The notes under the pieces: model-generated
Databases searched by the model: none
The model's input: only the letters and a program-made list of their open reading frames with translations
Told to the model about the DNA's origin: nothing
Made by a program: the position numbers and the translations under genes
In this document: positions 8,268-17,192 of the stretch, piece after piece
Layout: each line of letters opens with the position of its first letter
How positions within the stretch are numbered: position 1 is the stretch's first letter
Assembly (NCBI RefSeq): GCF_002208135.1
Contig: NZ_CP021646.1
Location: forward strand, 541,501-605,500
DNA from: Pseudoalteromonas piscicida
GTDB lineage: Bacteria; Pseudomonadota; Gammaproteobacteria; Enterobacterales; Alteromonadaceae
Length of the DNA: 64,000 bases
Direction: 5' to 3'

Positions 8268-9182
8268 GTGTATTTACGCTATTTTGGGTTAACTGAAAAA
8301 CCCTTCTCGATTGCTCCAAATCCTGAATTTTTATTCCTGAGCGAACGTCACAAGGAAGCACTTGCACACTTAACCTATGGGTTGGGTGACGCGGGCGGTT
8401 TTGTGCTACTGACAGGTGAAGTGGGAACGGGTAAAACCACCGTAACGCGCAGCATGTTGGCTCAACTACCTGAATCAACGAAGGTTGCTTTTATACTTAA
8501 CCCGTCACTATCTGAGCTCGAACTGCTCGCGACGATTTGTGATGAACTGGGTATCGACTATGACAGCAACAACGCCACATTAAAATCACTTACAGATGTG
8601 ATTAAGCATAGATTGTTAGAGAACCATCATAGTGGTGGTCATACCATGTTGATCATTGACGAAGCTCAGCATTTAGCACCAGAGGTACTTGAGCAGCTTA
8701 GATTGCTGACTAACCTAGAAACAGATCATAAAAAATTGCTACAAATTGTATTGGTAGGTCAGCCAGAGCTACAGCATTTGTTACAGCGCAACGAGTTGCG
8801 GCAATTGGCACAAAGGATCACGGCGCGTTATCACTTGCTACCACTTAGCGAATCTCAAGTCTTTGCTTATATACAGCACCGACTTCAAAAAGCCGGTTGT
8901 CAGCAAGCTTTGTTCCACCATGATGCAGTAGCCTATGTACATCAAGTGACAGCTGGGATCCCGAGATTAATAAATTTATTGGCTGACAGATGCTTATTAG
9001 GTGCGTACTCAGCATCGCAAACTCAGGTAACGAAAGCGATAGCTGTTCAAGCAGCAAAGGAGGCGTTACCAACTAATTTGGTTCCAGTAGCAAGCCAAGA
9101 AAAGCGTCGCGTACCATTATTGTTCACTGTTTGGTTGAGCGTGTTATTTGCTGCAGGCTTTAGTCTTGCAAAATTGGTGTAG
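8268..9182 (+). CDS. gspA: ExeA/GspA-type AAA ATPase of the type II secretion assembly pair
   Basis: The 304-residue inner-membrane ATPase begins with YLRYFGLTEKPFSIAPNP, the standard ExeA/MshM opening. Walker A is GEVGTGKT (50-57) and Walker B is LIIDEAQ. The sensor region (RLLTNLET) and LVGQPEL follow, as in the ExeA group. A hydrophobic helix forms the last 20 residues. The family helps place the secretin multimer through peptidoglycan. The start is GTG at 8268, giving the conserved N-terminus; ACAAG upstream is a weak ribosome site. The gspB-like gene follows nine bases later, so the two form an operon. No other gsp genes are in the window. ExeA normally also has a C-terminal peptidoglycan-binding domain, which is absent here, so an MshM-like role is possible. 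Confidence 0.85.
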   Translation: MYLRYFGLTEKPFSIAPNPEFLFLSERHKEALAHLTYGLGDAGGFVLLTGEVGTGKTTVTRSMLAQLPESTKVAFILNPSLSELELLATICDELGIDYDSNNATLKSLTDVIKHRLLENHHSGGHTMLIIDEAQHLAPEVLEQLRLLTNLETDHKKLLQIVLVGQPELQHLLQRNELRQLAQRITARYHLLPLSESQVFAYIQHRLQKAGCQQALFHHDAVAYVHQVTAGIPRLINLLADRCLLGAYSASQTQVTKAIAVQAAKEALPTNLVPVASQEKRRVPLLFTVWLSVLFAAGFSLAKLV

Positions 9183-9190
9183 AGGGAAAC

Positions 9191-10168
9191 ATGTCGTATT
9201 TAACAAGTGCAATGAAACAGTCGCAACAAGGCGCAGATGCCGAGCAGAATTATTTGAGCCAACGGCAGGACGCCCAACTCATTTTCTATAAAAAGCTCGT
9301 CACCTATGCCGGTGCGGGTATTTTATCTTTGTCTTCATTTGGTGCAGGGTATTATATTGGTAAGATAACGACCCCAGCAGAAGTGCAACCAGCAGTAACG
9401 TCTAAAGTGGAGTCGAAAAAAGAAGAGCAAGCTGAGCTTGCTACAGATCTTGCGGTGGAGAATAAACAGCAGGCGCAAAAAGCCAATGTTGCTAGTCAAG
9501 AAGTGAGTACACCAGCGACTACTTCAGCGACAAACAACACTGTTAATCCTAATCTAGCGACGCAAACTGCTGAGCCTGAGCAGCACTTCCAGTGGGTATC
9601 TGTGCAAATTGGCGTTGATAACCAAGGCAAGCCTTTATATCAACAACAATTGGTACCAGTAAATTCCGTTAAAGCTGTGCCTGTTGTTTCAACCCCTGAA
9701 CCAGATACCGTTCAACCTAATCAGGTTACCCAAGACTCATCCCCAGGAGAGATCCGAACTGCGGGAGAATATGCGGGTTATCGCGTATTCGGCGCTAAGC
9801 CAAAACCACAAGATGATGAACTTGCCGGTGTATCTGAAGAGCTTAAAAAGGCCTTTGCCGAGGCAGTGAAAGAAACGGCGCCTCATGAAGAGCCTGAGGT
9901 GCTTTCTACGACTAAGGACTCTGCTTCAGCTACGCCCATCGCGCTGCTGCCAGCGCGACTGCAAAATAGTATTCCAAGCTTGCGTTATCAAGCACATATT
10001 TATGCTACCGACTCTCATGAGCGGTGGATAAAAATAAACAATAGACCCTTATACGAGGGCGATAGCTTAGGGGCTTTAACCGTTGTAGAAATTACACCAG
10101 AACAAACTCGTTTTGATTTTGACGGTATAGAATTCAGCCTCGAGGCAATGGAGGACTGGCTGCCTTAA
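9191..10168 (+). CDS. gspB: GspB-like (ExeB) type II secretion assembly protein
   Basis: The 325-residue bitopic protein has a short cytoplasmic N-terminus starting MSYLTSAMKQSQQ, one TM helix (about residues 35-55), a long low-complexity periplasmic linker rich in Ala, Thr, Gln and Pro, and a C-terminal GspB domain (about 255-325: IPSLRYQAHIYATDSHERWI, LYEGDSLG, VVEITPEQTRFDFDG, FSLEAMEDW). This domain is the recognised partner of ExeA-type ATPases in secretin assembly. The gene follows gspA by nine bases with a GAGGG ribosome site. Its 3' end shares a palindrome with the convergent HD-GYP gene. Confidence 0.88.
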   Translation: MSYLTSAMKQSQQGADAEQNYLSQRQDAQLIFYKKLVTYAGAGILSLSSFGAGYYIGKITTPAEVQPAVTSKVESKKEEQAELATDLAVENKQQAQKANVASQEVSTPATTSATNNTVNPNLATQTAEPEQHFQWVSVQIGVDNQGKPLYQQQLVPVNSVKAVPVVSTPEPDTVQPNQVTQDSSPGEIRTAGEYAGYRVFGAKPKPQDDELAGVSEELKKAFAEAVKETAPHEEPEVLSTTKDSASATPIALLPARLQNSIPSLRYQAHIYATDSHERWIKINNRPLYEGDSLGALTVVEITPEQTRFDFDGIEFSLEAMEDWLP

Positions 10169-10180
10169 TATCAAGGCAGC
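10159..10180. repeat. Palindrome shared by the ends of two convergent genes
   Basis: The stem GCTGCCTT (10159-10166) pairs with AAGGCAGC (10173-10180). Each arm encodes the last Leu-Pro of the convergent gene on its own strand, and the stop codons lie at the loop. There is no U-tract on either side, so it is not a classic terminator, but it may block read-through or protect 3' ends. Confidence 0.5.
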
Positions 10181-11382
10181 ATTGAGTGTTTAAAAAACCG
10201 AATAAGATCAAGCTTGAATTCTTCAGGCTTGATCGCTGACTCTAGCTCATCGTTTGTTTTTTTTGCGCTTAAATCGATATCCTGAACTTCAATGTAATGC
10301 ATGTGCTTAGCGTGATAAAACACTTTAACTACGGGTTTTAGTGGCGTTTGGGGATTGCTTTGGGCAATAACACCGACCTTACCACTGGTGAGCTTTACTA
10401 GAGTGCCTACTGGGTATACACCAATGCAAGCAATAAACCGACTTAGTAATTGTTCGTCAAAATGATGAGGACATCCTTCACGCATTAGCTTAAAGGCTTT
10501 GATTGGCGTCATCCCCTCTTTATAGACGCGCTCGGCGGTCAATGCGTCATAAACATCCACAATTGCGGCCATTCTGACATGCTGAGGCAGTTCATCTGCG
10601 GTTTTACCATAAGGGTATCCTGTGCCATCTAGGCGCTCGTGGTGATAGCCAGCTATTTCGCAAGCAACTCGTCCAAGACCAGCATTGAGCAAAATATCAA
10701 AGCTATATTTTGCGTGTGACTTCATGATGCTGTATTCATCTAAGCTCAACTTCCCTGGCTTATGTAAAATATCATCAGGAATTTCTATCTTGCCAATGTC
10801 GTGGAGCAGCGCTCCTGTGGTCATCTCCTCTGTTAACTCCCGTGAGTAACCAAGGTGTTTACAGAAAATTGCCATTAAGATAGAAACATTAATAGAGTGC
10901 TCCAATAAATAGGTGTCTTTTTCTCTGATCCGAGCAATACAGGAAAGCGCGTCTTGATTACGAAACACGGAGTCGATAAAGCCGCTTGCTGTTGCTTTAA
11001 AAGCCTCTATTTCTATCGCTTTACCTGCTTTAATGTCCGCAAATGCTTTGCTTTGAATTGCTTTTGCTTCGTTGTAAAGCGTAACGGCGTGCTGCATTTC
11101 TGCTGCAACGCTACACTTTATCTGCCAAGGGTCATGCTCTGGCTTGTGCGGCTCCTCTATGTTTTCGTCATGAGGAGGTTCATCGTTAGGATCGTGTTCA
11201 GAAAGGCGCTTACTGGGGTCGACTGTTACCTCTAAAACGCCGCTTTTTTGTAGCTTTGTAATGCTTGTTTTCGTTCTCACCCAGCCCTTGGTTTTAATCG
11301 CAACTGAGCCTGTCTGCTTTGTCACACCGACAACAAACATACCTGGCTCTAAATTACTGATATTAATGTTAATCTCTGGCAT
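10171..11382 (-). CDS. HD-GYP cyclic-di-GMP phosphodiesterase with DUF3391 N-terminus
   Basis: This 403-residue cytosolic protein should hydrolyse cyclic-di-GMP. The N-terminal 120 residues (ISNLEPGMFVVGVTKQ; GWVRTKTSITKLQKSGV) match the DUF3391 domain commonly fused to HD-GYP. The HD-GYP domain (about 150-330) contains HSINVSILMAIF, GALLHDIGKIEIPDDIL, HAKYSFDIL, GYHHERLDGTGYP and VDVYDALTAERVYKEG. The HD dyad and the full GYP signature are intact, so it should be active. The C-terminus is an extension of about 70 residues. It is convergent with gspB and divergent from the M20 amidohydrolase gene. Confidence 0.93.
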   Translation of the reverse strand: MPEININISNLEPGMFVVGVTKQTGSVAIKTKGWVRTKTSITKLQKSGVLEVTVDPSKRLSEHDPNDEPPHDENIEEPHKPEHDPWQIKCSVAAEMQHAVTLYNEAKAIQSKAFADIKAGKAIEIEAFKATASGFIDSVFRNQDALSCIARIREKDTYLLEHSINVSILMAIFCKHLGYSRELTEEMTTGALLHDIGKIEIPDDILHKPGKLSLDEYSIMKSHAKYSFDILLNAGLGRVACEIAGYHHERLDGTGYPYGKTADELPQHVRMAAIVDVYDALTAERVYKEGMTPIKAFKLMREGCPHHFDEQLLSRFIACIGVYPVGTLVKLTSGKVGVIAQSNPQTPLKPVVKVFYHAKHMHYIEVQDIDLSAKKTNDELESAIKPEEFKLDLIRFFKHSMLP

Positions 11383-11510
11383 GGAGGTTCCTTAAGTTGT
11401 GTATTTAAGCGTAGCAAAACTTAGTAAAATAGAAAGGACTAAAACATAAATATGATTGATTTTTCGCCGACAAACCCGCATCCTGAAAGAAACGAAAAGG
11501 AGTCTATCTT

Positions 11511-12242
11511 ATGCGCTTATCTCCCTTGGCTTTTGGCCTCATTACCACTTTATCTTGGCAAGCAAATGCCGATTTGAAACAACAAGTTGCAGAGTCTATG
11601 CCTGCACTTGAGTCTTTGTACCTACATTTACATCAAAATCCGGAGCTTTCTTATAAAGAAGAAAAAACAGCAGGGCGTTTGGCCGATGAAATGCGCAGGC
11701 TTGGATATGACGTCACAGAAAATATAGGTGGCTTTGGTGTTGTTGGCATGCTGAAAAATGGTGACGGTCCAACTGTGATGATCCGAGCTGATACGGATGG
11801 TTTACCAATTATTGAAGAAACAGGGAAGCCATACGCGTCAAAAGTAAAGGTGAAAGATGATGCGGGGAATTTGGTTGGTGTGATGCACGGTTGTGGTCAT
11901 GATATCCATATGACCAGTTTAATCGGTACTGCGAAACAGCTAATGGCTAATAAGGAAAAGTGGCAAGGTACATTGATGCTAGTTGCTCAGCCCGCAGAAG
12001 AAGTGGGGGGCGGCGCGAAAGCTATGTTAAAGGAAGGGCTTTATACTAAGTTTGCTAAACCTGATCACGTTATTGGTTTGCATGTAAGCGCGGCCGTCCC
12101 TGCAGGTAAAGTAGCGATTGCACCGGGTTATGCGTTGGCTAATGTTGACTCAGTTGACATCATAGTTAAAGGCAAAGGGGGCATGGAGCCTATCCACATA
12201 CTACTATTGATCCTGTGGTGTTGGCATCTCGGATTGTACTAG
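11511..12242 (+). CDS. M20 family amidohydrolase, N-terminal part, split by frameshift
   Basis: This is the N-terminal part of an exported M20D (amidohydrolase/IAA-amino-acid hydrolase type) metallopeptidase. A signal peptide of about 20 residues ends at QANA. Metal-site segments are HQNPELSYKEEKTA, IRADTDGLPI, GVMHGCGHDIHMTSLIG and AQPAEEVGGGAKAML, including the Cys, Glu and His ligands usual in the family. After VKGKGG the frame goes wrong and ends in a short spurious hydrophobic tail. The rest of the protein continues in the next frame at 12215-12823. One added G in the run at 12177-12181 restores the family sequence GKGGHGAYPHTTIDP. The ribosome site AAAAGGAG lies eight bases before the ATG. 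Substrates would be N-acyl amino acids or peptides. Confidence 0.9.
   Translation: MRLSPLAFGLITTLSWQANADLKQQVAESMPALESLYLHLHQNPELSYKEEKTAGRLADEMRRLGYDVTENIGGFGVVGMLKNGDGPTVMIRADTDGLPIIEETGKPYASKVKVKDDAGNLVGVMHGCGHDIHMTSLIGTAKQLMANKEKWQGTLMLVAQPAEEVGGGAKAMLKEGLYTKFAKPDHVIGLHVSAAVPAGKVAIAPGYALANVDSVDIIVKGKGGMEPIHILLLILWCWHLGLY
12177..12181 (+). other. Frameshift site in the M20 amidohydrolase gene (G run one base short)
   Basis: The run reads GGGGG before CATGGAGCC. Six G would give GKGGHGAYPHTTIDPVV, the expected dimerisation-domain entry with its conserved His, and a single open frame from 11511 to 12823. Confidence 0.9.
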
Positions 12243-12823
12243 GACTACAAACCATTACATCAAGAGAAATCTCTCCGTTAGAACCGTCAGTGATCACGGT
12301 AGGCTCCATTCACGGTGGTTCTAAGCACAACATCATTTCAAACGAAGTAAAGCTACAATTGACGCTACGTTCTTATAATCCGGATGTGCGTGAGCAGCAA
12401 ATAGCTGCGATCAAACGCCTGACTGCAGGTATAGCACTAAGTGCTGGATTAGAAGACAGTCTTGTGCCTGAGGTTATCGTTCATGAAAGCGAAAGTATTC
12501 CATCTACCTACAACAATCCAGAGCTGGCAAAGTTTGTAACAACTGCTATTGAGCAAGAAATAGGTGCTGAAAATGTTGAGCAGTCTCAGCCTGTTATGGC
12601 GGGAGAAGACTTCGGTTTATATGGCCGTACTGATGACAATGTACCAATCACGATTTTTTGGCTAGGTGGTGTTAACCAAGCGGTATTTGATGAAGCGCAG
12701 AAAAGCGGTGATCCTTTACCTTCGTTGCACTCTAGTAAATTTGCGCCGGATTATCCTATTGCCATCGCGACAGGGGTAAGAGCAATGACCAATAGCGCAC
12801 TGGCTTTGTTTAACCGAAAATAA
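12215..12823 (+). CDS. M20 family amidohydrolase, C-terminal part, split by frameshift
   Basis: This is the continuation of the gene at 11511-12242, holding the rest of the M20 dimerisation domain and the C-terminal catalytic segment. Visible family segments are VTVGSIHGGSKHNIISNEV, LTLRSYNPDVREQ, QPVMAGEDFGLYGR (metal-binding Glu), IFWLGGV and LHSSKFAPDY (metal-binding His). The apparent ATG at 12215 is internal: in-frame homology starts earlier, at about 12182. Joined, the protein is about 437 residues, normal for secreted M20D enzymes. Confidence 0.85.
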   Translation: MVLASRIVLGLQTITSREISPLEPSVITVGSIHGGSKHNIISNEVKLQLTLRSYNPDVREQQIAAIKRLTAGIALSAGLEDSLVPEVIVHESESIPSTYNNPELAKFVTTAIEQEIGAENVEQSQPVMAGEDFGLYGRTDDNVPITIFWLGGVNQAVFDEAQKSGDPLPSLHSSKFAPDYPIAIATGVRAMTNSALALFNRK

Positions 12824-12849
12824 ACGCATTAATTTTATCTAACATAGTA

Positions 12850-12874
12850 AAAAGGTAGCCTTGGCTACCTTTTT
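12850..12874. terminator. Bidirectional terminator between the M20 gene and mepM
   Basis: The stem AAGGTAGCC/GGCTACCTT has a two-base core loop and is flanked by A and T runs. It can terminate both convergent genes. Confidence 0.88.
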
Positions 12875-12878
12875 GTTT

Positions 12879-14219
12879 TTAGTCTTTATTTGCTGCTGCA
12901 AGCATCAATTCTCTATTGCGCTCTAGTTTTACCAGCATCGCATCTGCGATGGGTTTGAACTTCGCAAGCTCAGACTGAGGTAATGGCTCAGACTTCGGCA
13001 GTTTTACTGTTTTAGGATTACGGTGTACGCCGTTCACTAAAAACTCATAATGAAGATGAGGCCCTGTAACGCGACCAGTTGAGCCGACGGTACCAATTTT
13101 CTGTCCTTGCTTCACTTTTTGACCTGTCTTCACGGCGCGTTTATTTAAGTGTAAGTACTTAGTCACATACTTGCTGCCGTGCTGAATAAACACATAGTTA
13201 CCATTGAGCTTATTGTAGCCAGACTTTAGTACCTTACCATTACCGGAGGAAACCACCGGTGTGCCTACGCGTGCCGCATAGTCTATACCATTGTGAGAAG
13301 ATACTCGGCCAGTCACAGGGTGAAGACGGCGTGGATTAAAGCTCGAGCTGATATATTTGAAGTTAACTGGTGCTCTTAAGAAGGCTTTTTTCATGCTGCG
13401 GCCTTCAGGGGTATAGAACTCATCATCAGTATGACGAACCGCGCTGTAGCGCTCGCCCTGGTTGATAAATTCTGCGGCAATAATTTTACCATTACCGATT
13501 TCTTCCCCATCTACATAGTGCTTTTCAAACACTAATGCGAAAGAGTCGCCCTTACGAATATCGTTTGCAAAGTCGACATCCCAGCCAAAAATGTCGGCGA
13601 AGTTCATTATCTGACGTTCGCTAAGACCAGCTGAAATACCTGCGCTCCAAAAGCTGGAGTTGATCTCGCCACCCGCTGACTTTTCTCGAGTTTCGATTTC
13701 TTTGCTTTCGATTTTGGTTTCGTAACTACCCTCGTCATTTAACGTTACCAATAAGGTATCTGTTTTTGACAAGATGTATTTTAATTGAGCTAATTCACCA
13801 CCATCATTGCTAGCAAAGCTAAGCACTTCTCCCGGGTGGATTTTTGTCAGCTTGCGAGTTTCTGCGTTGGTATTGACCAGATTGTGTAACGTTTTGGCAG
13901 AATAACCTGCGCGTTTAAAAATCACGGCCAGGCTATCGCCAGACTTGACTTTGTGATCTTTAAATTCAAATACAGGTTGTTTAGGAGCTGACTCAGGCGT
14001 GATGACTGGCGCTGCATCTAATTCAGTCAGTTGCTCTGTTTTTTCTGATATTTTTACTGGCAACTCGTAACGTTTCCCAACTTCCAAAGCTTTTCCGTCA
14101 TTGTCTTTTGAAGCTGTTGCTTTTTCAGAGGGGATCAGGGCAATTCCGACCATCGCAGATAGGAAGCCGATGATGAGCACTTTGTGCTTTTTGGGGAGCT
14201 TATGAACCACATGAACCAT
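12879..14219 (-). CDS. mepM: Murein DD-endopeptidase MepM-like, M23 family
   Basis: The 446-residue envelope protease probably cleaves D-Ala-mDAP crosslinks so that new peptidoglycan strands can be inserted. An N-terminal TM anchor (about 12-32) is followed by an OapA/LysM-like segment (about 85-135: VKSGDSLAVIFKRAGYSA, IHPGEVLSF) and a second region like that of E. coli MepM (AGISAGLSERQIMNFADIF, GWDVDFANDIRKGDSF). The C-terminal M23 domain (about 300-400) has HNGIDYAARVGTPV and HLHYEF, giving the zinc ligands His, Asp and His plus the catalytic His. Order and length match E. coli MepM (YebA). It is divergent from tyrS, with about 150 bases between. Confidence 0.9.
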   Translation of the reverse strand: MVHVVHKLPKKHKVLIIGFLSAMVGIALIPSEKATASKDNDGKALEVGKRYELPVKISEKTEQLTELDAAPVITPESAPKQPVFEFKDHKVKSGDSLAVIFKRAGYSAKTLHNLVNTNAETRKLTKIHPGEVLSFASNDGGELAQLKYILSKTDTLLVTLNDEGSYETKIESKEIETREKSAGGEINSSFWSAGISAGLSERQIMNFADIFGWDVDFANDIRKGDSFALVFEKHYVDGEEIGNGKIIAAEFINQGERYSAVRHTDDEFYTPEGRSMKKAFLRAPVNFKYISSSFNPRRLHPVTGRVSSHNGIDYAARVGTPVVSSGNGKVLKSGYNKLNGNYVFIQHGSKYVTKYLHLNKRAVKTGQKVKQGQKIGTVGSTGRVTGPHLHYEFLVNGVHRNPKTVKLPKSEPLPQSELAKFKPIADAMLVKLERNRELMLAAANKD

Positions 14220-14370
14220 AATGCGCCTTTTCTGCTGTCAAGAATTATTGTAGATAATATTGCAGGATATACGTAATAAACCCGTAATACCAGTGTTTTG
14301 TGCATTTAAACTCGGTTAAATATAGGCTAGAATCGAGCGATTACAAGTTATAGCTGTTGGAGTGAGAATA

Positions 14371-15570
14371 GTGGATTTAGAAACTGCATTTGCAGAGATT
14401 AGCCGTGGTGCAGAAGAAATTCTGTTGCAGGATGAATTAAAAGAAAAGCTGAAGTCAGGTAAAAAACTACGTATTAAAGCGGGTTTCGATCCAACAGCGC
14501 CTGATTTGCATTTAGGACACACAGTGCTAATCAATAAAATGAAAACCTTTCAAGACTTAGGTCATGAGGTGATTTTCTTGATTGGTGATTTCACTGGTAT
14601 GATCGGCGACCCAACGGGCAAAAATGTAACTCGTAAGCCACTCACTCGCGAAGACGTGCTGGCAAATGCAGAAACATACAAAGAGCAGGTATTCAAAATC
14701 CTTGATCCAGCCAAAACCACTGTTGCGTTCAACTCTGAATGGATGGAAAAGCTAGGCACAGCTGGCATGATCAAGCTCGCTGCACGTCAAACTGTGGCGC
14801 GTATGCTTGAACGAGACGATTTCAAAAAGCGCTATGCAAATGGCCAAGCAATCGCGATCCACGAATTTTTATATCCACTGGTTCAAGGTTGGGACTCTGT
14901 AGCATTAGAGGCGGATGTTGAGCTTGGTGGTACCGATCAGCGCTTCAACCTATTAATGGGTCGTGAGCTACAAAAAGACGAAGGGCAAAAGCCGCAAACT
15001 GTACTGATGATGCCGCTACTTGAAGGCACAGACGGCGTACAAAAAATGTCTAAGTCATTAGGTAATTACATCGGTATCACTGATGCACCAAACGACATGT
15101 TCGGTAAGGTAATGTCGATTTCTGACGACTTAATGTGGCGTTACTATGAATTGCTAAGCGCGAAAACGCTGGATGATATCGCTGCACTTAAAGATGAAGT
15201 AGCGGGCGGCCGTAATCCTCGTGACATTAAGATTGAATTTGCCAAGGAAATGATTGCTCGATTCCATAGTGAAGCAGACGCTGAAGCGGCACATCAAGAC
15301 TTTATCAAACGCTTCCAAAAGAATGCGTTACCTGATGAGATCCCAGAAGTGACGGTAACTATCGAAGGTGAAAGCACGTTTATCACTAACTTGCTAAAAG
15401 AAGCAGGTTTAGTGGCGAGTACTTCAGAGGCGATGCGCATGATTAAGCAAGGCGCAGTGAAACTAAATGGTGAAGACAAAGTAACGGATACCAAATTAGA
15501 AGTTGCCAAAGGTTCTTGCGAAATCTACCAAGTAGGTAAGCGTAAGTTTGCAAAAGTAACGGTAAACTAA
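14371..15570 (+). CDS. tyrS: Tyrosyl-tRNA synthetase
   Basis: This class I aminoacyl-tRNA synthetase charges tRNA-Tyr in two ATP-dependent steps. The HIGH-type motif is HLGHT (in [13 protein letters not shown]), and the KMSKS motif is intact ([11 protein letters not shown]). [15 protein letters not shown] marks the tyrosine pocket. The C-terminal S4 domain (about 335-395: [18 protein letters not shown]) binds the tRNA. The roughly 400-residue length and sequence style are those of the TyrRZ-type enzyme. Two GTG starts are possible, at 14362 and 14371. I chose 14371 because GGAGTGAG sits at proper spacing before it and overlaps the other. The gene is monocistronic, with a strong terminator 25 bases downstream. 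Confidence 0.95.
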   Translation: MDLETAFAEISRGAEEILLQDELKEKLKSGKKLRIKAGFDPTAPDLHLGHTVLINKMKTFQDLGHEVIFLIGDFTGMIGDPTGKNVTRKPLTREDVLANAETYKEQVFKILDPAKTTVAFNSEWMEKLGTAGMIKLAARQTVARMLERDDFKKRYANGQAIAIHEFLYPLVQGWDSVALEADVELGGTDQRFNLLMGRELQKDEGQKPQTVLMMPLLEGTDGVQKMSKSLGNYIGITDAPNDMFGKVMSISDDLMWRYYELLSAKTLDDIAALKDEVAGGRNPRDIKIEFAKEMIARFHSEADAEAAHQDFIKRFQKNALPDEIPEVTVTIEGESTFITNLLKEAGLVASTSEAMRMIKQGAVKLNGEDKVTDTKLEVAKGSCEIYQVGKRKFAKVTVN

Positions 15571-15594
15571 ATTAGTTCACCTACATCTCATTTT

Positions 15595-15628
15595 AAAAAG
15601 GCTAGGCTACAGAGTATCTAGCCTTTTT
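15595..15628 (+). terminator. Intrinsic terminator of tyrS
   Basis: The stem AAAAAGGCTAG/CTAGCCTTTTT has a 12-base loop and ends in a U-tract, 25 bases after the stop codon. The A run on the other side would let it work on both strands. Confidence 0.88.
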
Positions 15629-15896
15629 CATTTAGGGATGTAAAAAGAGTGAGATACAGTTGATATTTGTAGTTATTGTTTTTTGAAGGCATGTCAGTTC
15701 CCATTTCAATTTCGCTAATTCACAAGCAAGCTTTATCCTTAAAAAGGTCGAGAAAGTCGCCCTCGAAGGTTAAGTGATTTTGAATATAAACGTTATTTGA
15801 TTGCTGTTGGATGCAAAAAAGCTAATAAGAATTACACCTTGGCAGAGCCTACCCTAGCCAGTATGCTTAGGTTAGGGTTAATGGCGTAGCGTATAC
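15629..15896. other. Intergenic region upstream of the DUF1289 gene
   Basis: No gene is visible. The only structure I see is an imperfect inverted repeat, ACCCTAGCC (15851-15859) with GGTTAGGGT (15870-15878), about 20 bases before the DUF1289 start. It has no U-tract, and may be an operator or a leader hairpin. Confidence 0.4.
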
Positions 15897-16145
15897 ATGG
15901 AACAAATTGAGATATTTGAGATCCCAAGTCCGTGTAAGGGGATCTGTCAGGTAAATAATCGTGGTTATTGTAAAGGTTGCTATCGCAGTCGTGAGGAGCG
16001 CTTTGAGTGGAATAATTTGAATAACGAGCAAAAGCGTAAAGTTATCGCGTTGTGCCAGCAGCGTTATAAAAGGTATTTGCAACGTAAATCAAAAGCGGAG
16101 CAAACTGAGAACCAAACAGGAGAAAACTTTAAATTTGATATTTAG
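15897..16145 (+). CDS. DUF1289 domain small cysteine-rich protein
   Basis: The 82-residue cytosolic protein has the DUF1289 core at residues 10-50: SPCKGICQVNNRGYCKGC, then YRSREERFEW. The four cysteines (about 13, 17, 25, 28) suggest a bound metal or an iron-sulfur cluster, as supposed for the family, whose function is not established. The C-terminus is charged. The last 17 bases overlap the end of the convergent solute-binding-like gene. No good ribosome site precedes the ATG. Confidence 0.85.
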   Translation: MEQIEIFEIPSPCKGICQVNNRGYCKGCYRSREERFEWNNLNNEQKRKVIALCQQRYKRYLQRKSKAEQTENQTGENFKFDI

Positions 16146-16818
16146 CTTTGAGCATTTGTATTACTCCTTCCTGCTCAAACTCTTCTAATTTTGCTTTGAT
16201 AAGTGGAACTAGTTGTTCATGGTGCTTATGCACAAAGTGAAAGCTTTCAACAACGGCTAAGTTTTTTATTTGTAATGTTTCTTCATTGATATTTTTTAAG
16301 TGTGGCTTTAAGTGGAAGTCGAGTATCAATGCGCCTTCAACTTGCTTCTGCATGACTAAGTTGAGCTGTGACACCGCGCTTTTAACGCCAATAATATAGG
16401 CTGTAGTATGGTGTTCAGCCAAGTAAGTAGCTGCCACTGGATAGCCGCTGCGGACAGTTAACGATTGAAGCTCTTTAAGTTCACAATGCCCACATAGGGT
16501 AAATAGCTGTAAATTGAACTGAAATAACGGATAGTCAATACGGCGCAGGTTTGGATACTCTTTTTCTACACTAGCAACTCGAGCCAGCTGTCCGTCCAAG
16601 TTACCTGCATTAGCTGCAATTAAAGAGCCTTTATGATTAAACTCTTCTAGTCGTAACTCTATTCCGAGAGATTGATAAACCATTCTCATCAGTTCGATTA
16701 CGTAGAGTGCTTGCGGAGTGTGCGGAGGTTTATTGAAGCGCATCACTTTTGGTAGTTCATTAGTAGCGTGTGCACCAATTGAAATTATCATTAATACACA
16801 CAGTAATACGGCTTTCAA
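16129..16818 (-). CDS. Periplasmic solute-binding-like protein (SBP family 3 type)
   Basis: The 229-residue protein has a clear signal peptide (MKAVLLCVLMIISIGAHA). It looks like the two-lobe extracellular solute-binding fold seen in many Alteromonadales proteins of 220-260 residues: an opening LPKVMRFNKPPHTP, the hinge-like region YPNLRRIDYPLF, and a GVKSAVSQLNLVMQKQVEGALI segment. No permease or ATPase gene is nearby, so transport is not indicated. Such orphan proteins may be sensors or have lost transport. A CGHC motif near residue 114 could form a disulfide. The ligand is unknown. Confidence 0.7.
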   Translation of the reverse strand: MKAVLLCVLMIISIGAHATNELPKVMRFNKPPHTPQALYVIELMRMVYQSLGIELRLEEFNHKGSLIAANAGNLDGQLARVASVEKEYPNLRRIDYPLFQFNLQLFTLCGHCELKELQSLTVRSGYPVAATYLAEHHTTAYIIGVKSAVSQLNLVMQKQVEGALILDFHLKPHLKNINEETLQIKNLAVVESFHFVHKHHEQLVPLIKAKLEEFEQEGVIQMLKAKYQI

Positions 16819-16988
16819 TCAAACTCCTTCGGTGGGTCACTCAGTGATTTACGTGGATTTAAGTATACATAATTTTTACAATAAAAGGCACGCTATCGCG
16901 CTTTAATCAAAACTAGATTTTGCTGCAATAGATGTACTGCCTTGTGATACACTCAAGTTCTCCTTTGTTTAGAACTGAATGATGCGTA

Positions 16989-17192
16989 ATGAGCTATAAC
17001 CTGTGTTTGCTACCTAGACAAGAAAAATACCAAATTCAACTTGAGTATGAAGCGTCGTTTTGGGCTTACCAAATTAAACGAGGCAAAAAAAGTAGAGAAG
17101 CGATTTATGACGCGATCAATCAGAGGCCTTTGTCTGAACAAGACACGCTAAAGCAAAAGTTTGAGTATTACCTGAGTCTAATGCTTGCTTGA
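16989..17192 (+). CDS. DUF3283 family small protein
   Basis: The 67-residue cytosolic protein begins MSYNLCLLPRQEKYQIQL. It resembles the short DUF3283 proteins of Vibrio and Alteromonadales: a LLP-EK opening, an ASF.A..IK.GK middle, and a helical C-terminus. Function is unknown. The stop codon overlaps the ATG of the next gene in a TGATG arrangement, which points to translational coupling with the acetyltransferase. Confidence 0.7.
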   Translation: MSYNLCLLPRQEKYQIQLEYEASFWAYQIKRGKKSREAIYDAINQRPLSEQDTLKQKFEYYLSLMLA

